64,000 nt of DNA, taken from assembly GCF_009834125.1 (NCBI RefSeq), contig NZ_CP047146.1, forward strand, positions 3,899,501 to 3,963,500, in the 5' to 3' direction. Numbering within the stretch: position 1 is the first letter of the stretch; each line of letters starts with the position of its first letter. The notes beneath the pieces are model-generated. The model made no database searches. It saw nothing but the letters and a program-made list of their open reading frames with translations, and was not told where the DNA came from. The position numbers and the translations under genes were made by a program. The stretch is from Streptomyces sp. GS7. GTDB taxonomy: Bacteria; Actinomycetota; Actinomycetes; Streptomycetales; Streptomycetaceae. Shown here in pieces: positions 60,013-64,000 of this stretch.

Positions 60013-61308
60013 TCAGGACTCCAGGCGGCTCAGGGCCTGCCTGATCCGTCTGCCGGCTTCGCTCAGGAGCGCACCCGTCCGGCCGCAGTTGATCCGTACG
60101 AAGTGGTCCAGGGGCTCGCTCTCCGCGAAGTGGTTGCCGCAGATCGTGGCGACCTTCGCCTCGTCCAGCAGGAACCGGTCGGCGGTGCGGTGGCCCCGCT
60201 TTCCGTAGGCGTCGGCGAAGGCCGAGAAGTCGACGAAGAGGAAGTACCCTCCCTGCGGGACGTTGATCCGCAATGAGGGGACCGCGGCGAGTTCCTTCAC
60301 CATGGCGTCGAGATGGGCGCGCGCGGTCCTCGCTCTGGAGGTCGCCACCTCGTCCATCTCCGGCCGCAGCGCGATATGCGTGGCGACCTGGCCGTAAGTG
60401 GAGGCGAACGAGGTGAGGTTGACCTGTGCGCGTGCGGACGCCTCCACGATGTCCGGTGGACCGCAGAGATAGCCGATCCGGTCGCCGTGCATGCCGTAGG
60501 TCTTGCCCGGGCCGGTCACGGCCACCGTCCACGGCCGCATGGAGCAGTGGCCGCCGTCGGGGAGCCGGACGTCGATGGCGGCGAACGTCTTGGCGCGCGG
60601 GCCCCTGACATGGGCCTCGTAAGGAGTGTCGAACAGGACGTGGACGGGGCTCTCACCGCCGGCCTCGCGCCGCAGGTTGTGCCGGGCGATGATCCCGGCC
60701 AGCGCCGACAGCTCCTCGGTCGAGTAGACCTTGCCCGTCGGGTTGATGCAGTCGCCCAGGACGACGATCTTGGTTCGCTCCGAGAGCGCGCCTTCGAGAG
60801 CCGGCGCCGTCAAGCCGTCGTCCGCCGTGACCCGGACGGTTTTCGGGACGGCCTCGTGCAGTCGCACCATGTCGGCGTAGTGCGGCCAGTTGGGCACCGG
60901 AATGACGACCTCGTCGCCTGGATTCAGCAGCGCGTGGAACGCCACCGAAATCGAACCCTTCACACCGCCCGGGGTGACCATGACTTCGCTGTCCGGGTCG
61001 TAGGTGATTCCGTGGAGGCGAGCCACCCGCGCGGCGACGGACTCCAGGAGGAACGGAAATCCCTTGATGGGCGCGAACGCATGAATCGTGTCCGAGCGAG
61101 TCTGCACGAACTCGACGACACCGCGGTCGATCCGGGGATCGGTGGGCGTGTCCAGTGCGCCGATGCTGAGATCGATGATCCGCTCGTCCCCGGCGAGTCC
61201 GCGATTGAGCGCCGCGAGCTTCGCCGCGGTCCCGTGAGTCGCTGATTCCGGTATCCGCAGTATGGCATCGGAGATGCCGCGATTCTTCTGCACGATGGTA
61301 GGTGCCAC
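60013..61308 (-). CDS. PLP-dependent class I/II aminotransferase
   Basis: A 431-aa fold-type I enzyme. Substrate and cofactor blocks: VMVTPGGVKGSISVAFHAL near 113-131, VVIPVPNWPHYADMVRL near 139-155, VLGDCINPTGKVYSTEELSAL near 195-215, FDTPYEAHVRG near 235-245 and the PLP lysine in VAVTGPGKTYGMHGDRIGYL near 265. The C-terminal Arg that binds the carboxylate is in DHFVRINCG. Start GTG at 61308, or 61293. The upstream gene ends 17 bp before, so they form an operon. Its amino donor and substrate are unknown; the pairing with a heme-oxygenase-like protein suggests modification of an amino-acid-derived product. Confidence 0.88.
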   Translation of the reverse strand: MAPTIVQKNRGISDAILRIPESATHGTAAKLAALNRGLAGDERIIDLSIGALDTPTDPRIDRGVVEFVQTRSDTIHAFAPIKGFPFLLESVAARVARLHGITYDPDSEVMVTPGGVKGSISVAFHALLNPGDEVVIPVPNWPHYADMVRLHEAVPKTVRVTADDGLTAPALEGALSERTKIVVLGDCINPTGKVYSTEELSALAGIIARHNLRREAGGESPVHVLFDTPYEAHVRGPRAKTFAAIDVRLPDGGHCSMRPWTVAVTGPGKTYGMHGDRIGYLCGPPDIVEASARAQVNLTSFASTYGQVATHIALRPEMDEVATSRARTARAHLDAMVKELAAVPSLRINVPQGGYFLFVDFSAFADAYGKRGHRTADRFLLDEAKVATICGNHFAESEPLDHFVRINCGRTGALLSEAGRRIRQALSRLES

Positions 61309-61325
61309 CTTTCCCGCTGCGGAAT

Positions 61326-62087
61326 TCAACTCGTGGCCACGGCCTTGTACATCGCGTTCCACATGTCCAGTTGGATGTTGAGGGTCTCGGTCGCCGCATA
61401 GGAGATCTCGGCGACGTCCGCATCGGTGTGGCAGTTGTTCAGAACGCACTTCTTCGCGTCGGCGGCGTGGCGTTCCTCGACGCCCTCGTCGCCGACGTGG
61501 ACGTTGAAGTAGATCTCGACGCCGTCCACGAACTCGGCCGCGGGCAGCTCCTTCCGGTTGTTGCGGAATGCCGTACGGCAGACCTGCAGCATCTTGTCGG
61601 CGTGCGACTCCAGGGCCATCGCCACACCCAGCATCCGGTGGTAGTTGCTGCTCAGCAGCTCCAGGGTGCGCTCGCGGTAGGCCACCGTCTCGGGGATGAC
61701 CAGGTCGCTGTCCCGCGCCTCCCGCACGAGCAGCGACGGCAGGCCGAACTCGGTTTGGCCGTAGAGGTTGTGGGAGTTCTCCATCAGCAGCTCGTGGCAG
61801 TGCGCCGCTTCGCCGTTGCCGGTCTCCTCGTTGAGGATATGGGAGAACAGGACCAGCGTGTCGCGGTCGTCGTGGGCCGCCGCCTGGGCGCAGACATGGG
61901 CTATGCCTTTGACCGTGCCCTCGGTCCGGTGGAAGAAGTTGGCGCGGTGGAAGTCGTATGCCCGGTCGGTCCACGGTGTGTTTTCGAGGTACGCGAAGTA
62001 GTCGTTGCCGTAGACGCGGTGCTTATCCAGTCCCTCTATGAGCGCGGTGACCTGGTCGTGGAGTCGGACTTCGGTGGAGTTCGTCAT
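61326..62087 (-). CDS. Heme-oxygenase-like fold protein, putative non-heme di-iron oxidase
   Basis: A 253-aa all-helical protein of the heme-oxygenase-like superfamily (PF14518-like). Candidate metal ligands are E88 and H98 (LNEETGNGEAAHCHELLMEN), E160 (VAMALESHADKML), H197 (IYFNVHVGDEG), an acidic residue at 200-204, and H207 (ERHAADAKK). The order E..H..E..H..D/E..H resembles that of di-iron oxidases such as UndA, BesC and SznF, though the last spacing differs, so activity is uncertain. Start ATG at 62087. It is the first gene of the set with the aminotransferase 17 bp downstream. It may oxidise or cleave the amino acid made or used by it. Confidence 0.72.
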   Translation of the reverse strand: MTNSTEVRLHDQVTALIEGLDKHRVYGNDYFAYLENTPWTDRAYDFHRANFFHRTEGTVKGIAHVCAQAAAHDDRDTLVLFSHILNEETGNGEAAHCHELLMENSHNLYGQTEFGLPSLLVREARDSDLVIPETVAYRERTLELLSSNYHRMLGVAMALESHADKMLQVCRTAFRNNRKELPAAEFVDGVEIYFNVHVGDEGVEERHAADAKKCVLNNCHTDADVAEISYAATETLNIQLDMWNAMYKAVATS

Positions 62088-62761
62088 CTCGCTGCTACCC
62101 CCTGTGTACGCAGGTGTTGAACGGCGGCCCGCAGGATTGCCGGGCGGGCCCGCGATCCACTGGATGAATGTCTTACCGAAGCCGTGGGTCGGGTGAGTCA
62201 CGCGCTCACCATCAGAAGCCGTTTCGGACGGCGGCCATGGCCTCTCGTATTACCTCTCGCCTTACGAAGGCAGCCGGGATCGATCCCTAGAAGTTCCCCT
62301 TCGGTAAGCCGCGAGGGCCACTTCGGCTCGGTCGAGATCCACGGTGACGTAGCGACCGTAACCGAGAACAGGTGACAACCGGCCAGATGCGGAATTCCGC
62401 CTGTGTGGGAATGCACCCGCCAGGTCGGAGGGATGAACCGGATGTCGACCCGCGTGCGTGAACTGCGGCATTGCGGCAGGTCACACCAGAAAAATCCGGG
62501 CGGGTTTGTGGAAACGGATGCCGAATGTCCGGTAGTTTACCGGCCGGTTCGCCACCGGCTCAGGGAAAAGATACTCCGGGTCCGGGAATTCCGGTCGAGC
62601 GACCCGGTCCATGCGCGCTTTCCCGTCCGGGCGGCACGGTCGCGCACACGACCTGGTGAGCAATACCGGCAGTCGGCCCTGCTGCCGAGGAGCGATGGTC
62701 GGCCACGCCGGGACACCGGCCGCCAGCCGTCGGCGGCCTGGCGGCCCGGCGGCCCGGCGGC
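62088..62761. other. Gap between the putative operon and the PEBP gene
   Basis: 674 bp. It holds the promoter of the oxidase-like operon (AT-richer near 62380-62540) and a CGGCGGCC run near 62740. No gene recognised. Confidence 0.4.
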
Positions 62762-63334
62762 TCAGGCGCGTTCGTAGAAGCCGTCGAGACGACCGCGGGC
62801 GAGGACGTCGCCGGCGGCGGCCAGTACGTCGCGTGGCCTTGCGGTGTCCAGGGTGGCGCCGCTCGATCCCGTGGTGACCGGTGTGGCGAGGGCGAAGAGC
62901 TGGAACACGTACCGGTGCGGGCCGTGGCCCTTGATCGGCCCCGGCCCCAAGTAGCCGCGGCCCGCGCCCGAACGCAGCGGGCGTACGCCGTCGGAAGGGT
63001 TCGCGGCGTCGAGCGGCCCTTGGGGGAGTCCGGTCACCGAGGGGTCGAGCAGGGCGACGCAGTGGACGAACGGCGCCGGGGTGGGTGCGTCGGGATCCTC
63101 GACGACCAGCAGCAGTTGCGCGGTGGCGTCGGGTGCCGGGGACCAGGTCAGGGCCGGCGACAGGTCCCGGCCGCCGACTCGCTTCGCGGCGTGGACGGTG
63201 GGGATCGTGGCCTCCTCGTCGAAGTCCGGGCTGCTCAGCGCGAGGGTGCTCTCGCCGTCCAGGTTCGGTGCGTTCCAGGCGAGGCCCGCCTGGCCCGCTC
63301 GTCGGTTCTTCAGCAACTTGCCAAGCACTGCCAT
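62762..63334 (-). CDS. YbhB/YbcL-type phosphatidylethanolamine-binding protein
   Basis: A 190-aa cytoplasmic PEBP-like protein. Motifs LALSSPDFDEEATIP near 31-45, GGRDLSPALTWSPAPDATAQL near 54-74 (the D-x-S-P-x-L-x-W signature), VVEDPDAPTPAPFVHCVALL near 77-96, and YLGPGPIKGHGPHRYVFQLF near 127-146 (the G-H-R-Y-x-F motif) are all present. The ATG at 63334 has AAGGAG upstream. These proteins may inhibit proteases or bind phosphorylated ligands; the role in Streptomyces is unknown. Confidence 0.92.
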   Translation of the reverse strand: MAVLGKLLKNRRAGQAGLAWNAPNLDGESTLALSSPDFDEEATIPTVHAAKRVGGRDLSPALTWSPAPDATAQLLLVVEDPDAPTPAPFVHCVALLDPSVTGLPQGPLDAANPSDGVRPLRSGAGRGYLGPGPIKGHGPHRYVFQLFALATPVTTGSSGATLDTARPRDVLAAAGDVLARGRLDGFYERA

Positions 63335-63369
63335 GGGTTTCTCCTTGTCGGGGATGGCACGGGGGCGGG

Positions 63370-64000
63370 TCACAGTCGCCGGGCGTCGGCGGGTACGAGC
63401 AGGGGCTCGGCGAAGCGGCAGATCTCCTCGGCCGCGTCGCATTCCTGGGTGGACGGCTCGGCCAAGTCCGGCGCGGCGGGTACGCCCGGCCAGGTGTGGC
63501 CGCCGCCGATCACCGTCCAGGCAACGACCCGGGTTCCGCCGACACCGCCGTCGGCCGAGGTGCGGCGGGAGAACGCGGTGGTGCGCGTACGGCCCGGTCC
63601 GGGCGGGCACCGGTCGACGGTGCGCCAGCGCTCGGCCGTCTCCCGGAGCGACAGCGTCCGGCCCCGCAGCTCCCCGTTGGGCCCACGGTGCCGGGAGTAC
63701 CCGCCCTCGATCGGTGAGTACCCGTCGGCCGTGCCGTGGATCAGCATCGCCGACACCGCGTGCGTCGGCTGCAGCTCGCGCAGGGCCGCGGGCAGCCCGC
63801 CCGCGACGGCCGCCAGCACGGCCACCTGAGCGCTCGCTTCCAGCGCGAACCGGTGGGCCATGAAAGCGCCGTTGGAGACTCCCGCCACGACGGTCCGGTC
63901 GGGCGACGTGCCGTACCGTGCGGCCGACCGGTCGACGATCGCGCGAAGGAAGGCGACGTCGTCCACGCCCGCCTCGTCGGCCGTGGTGACGCCGCGGCCG
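63370..64000 (-). CDS. LpqC/feruloyl-esterase-like alpha/beta hydrolase, 5' end cut by the window
   Basis: The frame continues past base 64000, so about the first 100-150 residues are missing. In view are the nucleophile elbow GVSNGAFMAHRFALEAS (Ser in GVSNG), HGTADGYSPIEGG (acid-loop Asp) and IGGGHTWPG (catalytic His), which match the polyhydroxybutyrate-depolymerase/feruloyl-esterase family (LpqC). This family hydrolyses ester bonds of polymers or aromatic esters and is usually secreted. It lies 35 bp upstream of the PEBP gene on the same strand, suggesting an operon. Confidence 0.87.
   Translation of the reverse strand, partial: GRGVTTADEAGVDDVAFLRAIVDRSAARYGTSPDRTVVAGVSNGAFMAHRFALEASAQVAVLAAVAGGLPAALRELQPTHAVSAMLIHGTADGYSPIEGGYSRHRGPNGELRGRTLSLRETAERWRTVDRCPPGPGRTRTTAFSRRTSADGGVGGTRVVAWTVIGGGHTWPGVPAAPDLAEPSTQECDAAEEICRFAEPLLVPADARRL

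Overview
The window is very GC-rich, with strong third-position GC in its real genes, GTG and TTG starts, AGGAG-type ribosome binding sites and many regulators. It also carries an enediyne polyketide synthase, CYP105-like P450, SARP, ECF42 sigma factor and PutP-type genes. Together these point to a Streptomyces or a close relative. I saw no rRNA, tRNA or CRISPR array.

Layout. 1-5 kb: the 3' end of an iterative enediyne polyketide synthase (PksE: AT-ACP-KR-DH-PPTase; the KS lies off the left edge) and its hot-dog thioesterase, closed by a strong hairpin, then an MMPL exporter; this looks like one edge of an enediyne cluster. 7-19 kb: GNAT, MOSC, a secreted DUF642 protein, a LuxR-type regulator, an unusual fusion of ECF sigma factor, zinc finger, membrane span and DUF642, a SARP-type regulator, a PutP-type symporter, a GntR-like regulator and an orphan lipoprotein solute-binding protein. 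20-22 kb (minus strand): a magnesium M-box riboswitch leader with a 25-codon leader ORF ahead of two small soluble MgtC-C-like proteins. 22-27 kb: a small membrane protein, MarR, an asparagine synthetase with a frameshift, and an ornithine cyclodeaminase homologue.

27-34 kb is a decayed accessory island. It holds two pieces of an MFS exporter, three insertion-sequence remnants, TetR and response-regulator scraps, a broken Nramp gene with the tail of an M-box leader, and the C-terminal part of a PfaD-type enoyl reductase. Apparently intact genes sit among them (GT2 glycosyltransferase, PP2C phosphatase, a 94-aa ORF). 34-41.6 kb returns to ordinary genes, including a DGPF/ECF42 sigma pair, DUF1203, a SAM methyltransferase, a sigma factor and MscS. 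41.8-44 kb: a second, nearly identical M-box leader with its own 25-codon ORF precedes an intact Nramp-related magnesium transporter. 44-50.8 kb: a papain-like secreted protease with a membrane-anchored partner, a secreted DUF5722 protein, and a TetR/P450/ferredoxin unit with a visible operator. 51-55.5 kb: a giant CtpH/CtpI-type P-type ATPase. 56-64 kb: a secreted CHAP hydrolase, a double-glycine peptide, a minus-strand set coding for a heme-oxygenase-like protein, PLP aminotransferase, YczE-type membrane protein and ketopantoate-reductase homologue, then a PEBP protein and an esterase cut by the right edge.

Most interesting signals: (1) two M-box leaders that both carry a translated-looking 25-codon ORF with silent substitutions and aligned stops; (2) the membrane-tethered sigma factor whose outer domain resembles a secreted neighbour; (3) the putative oxidase/aminotransferase operon at 58-62 kb.
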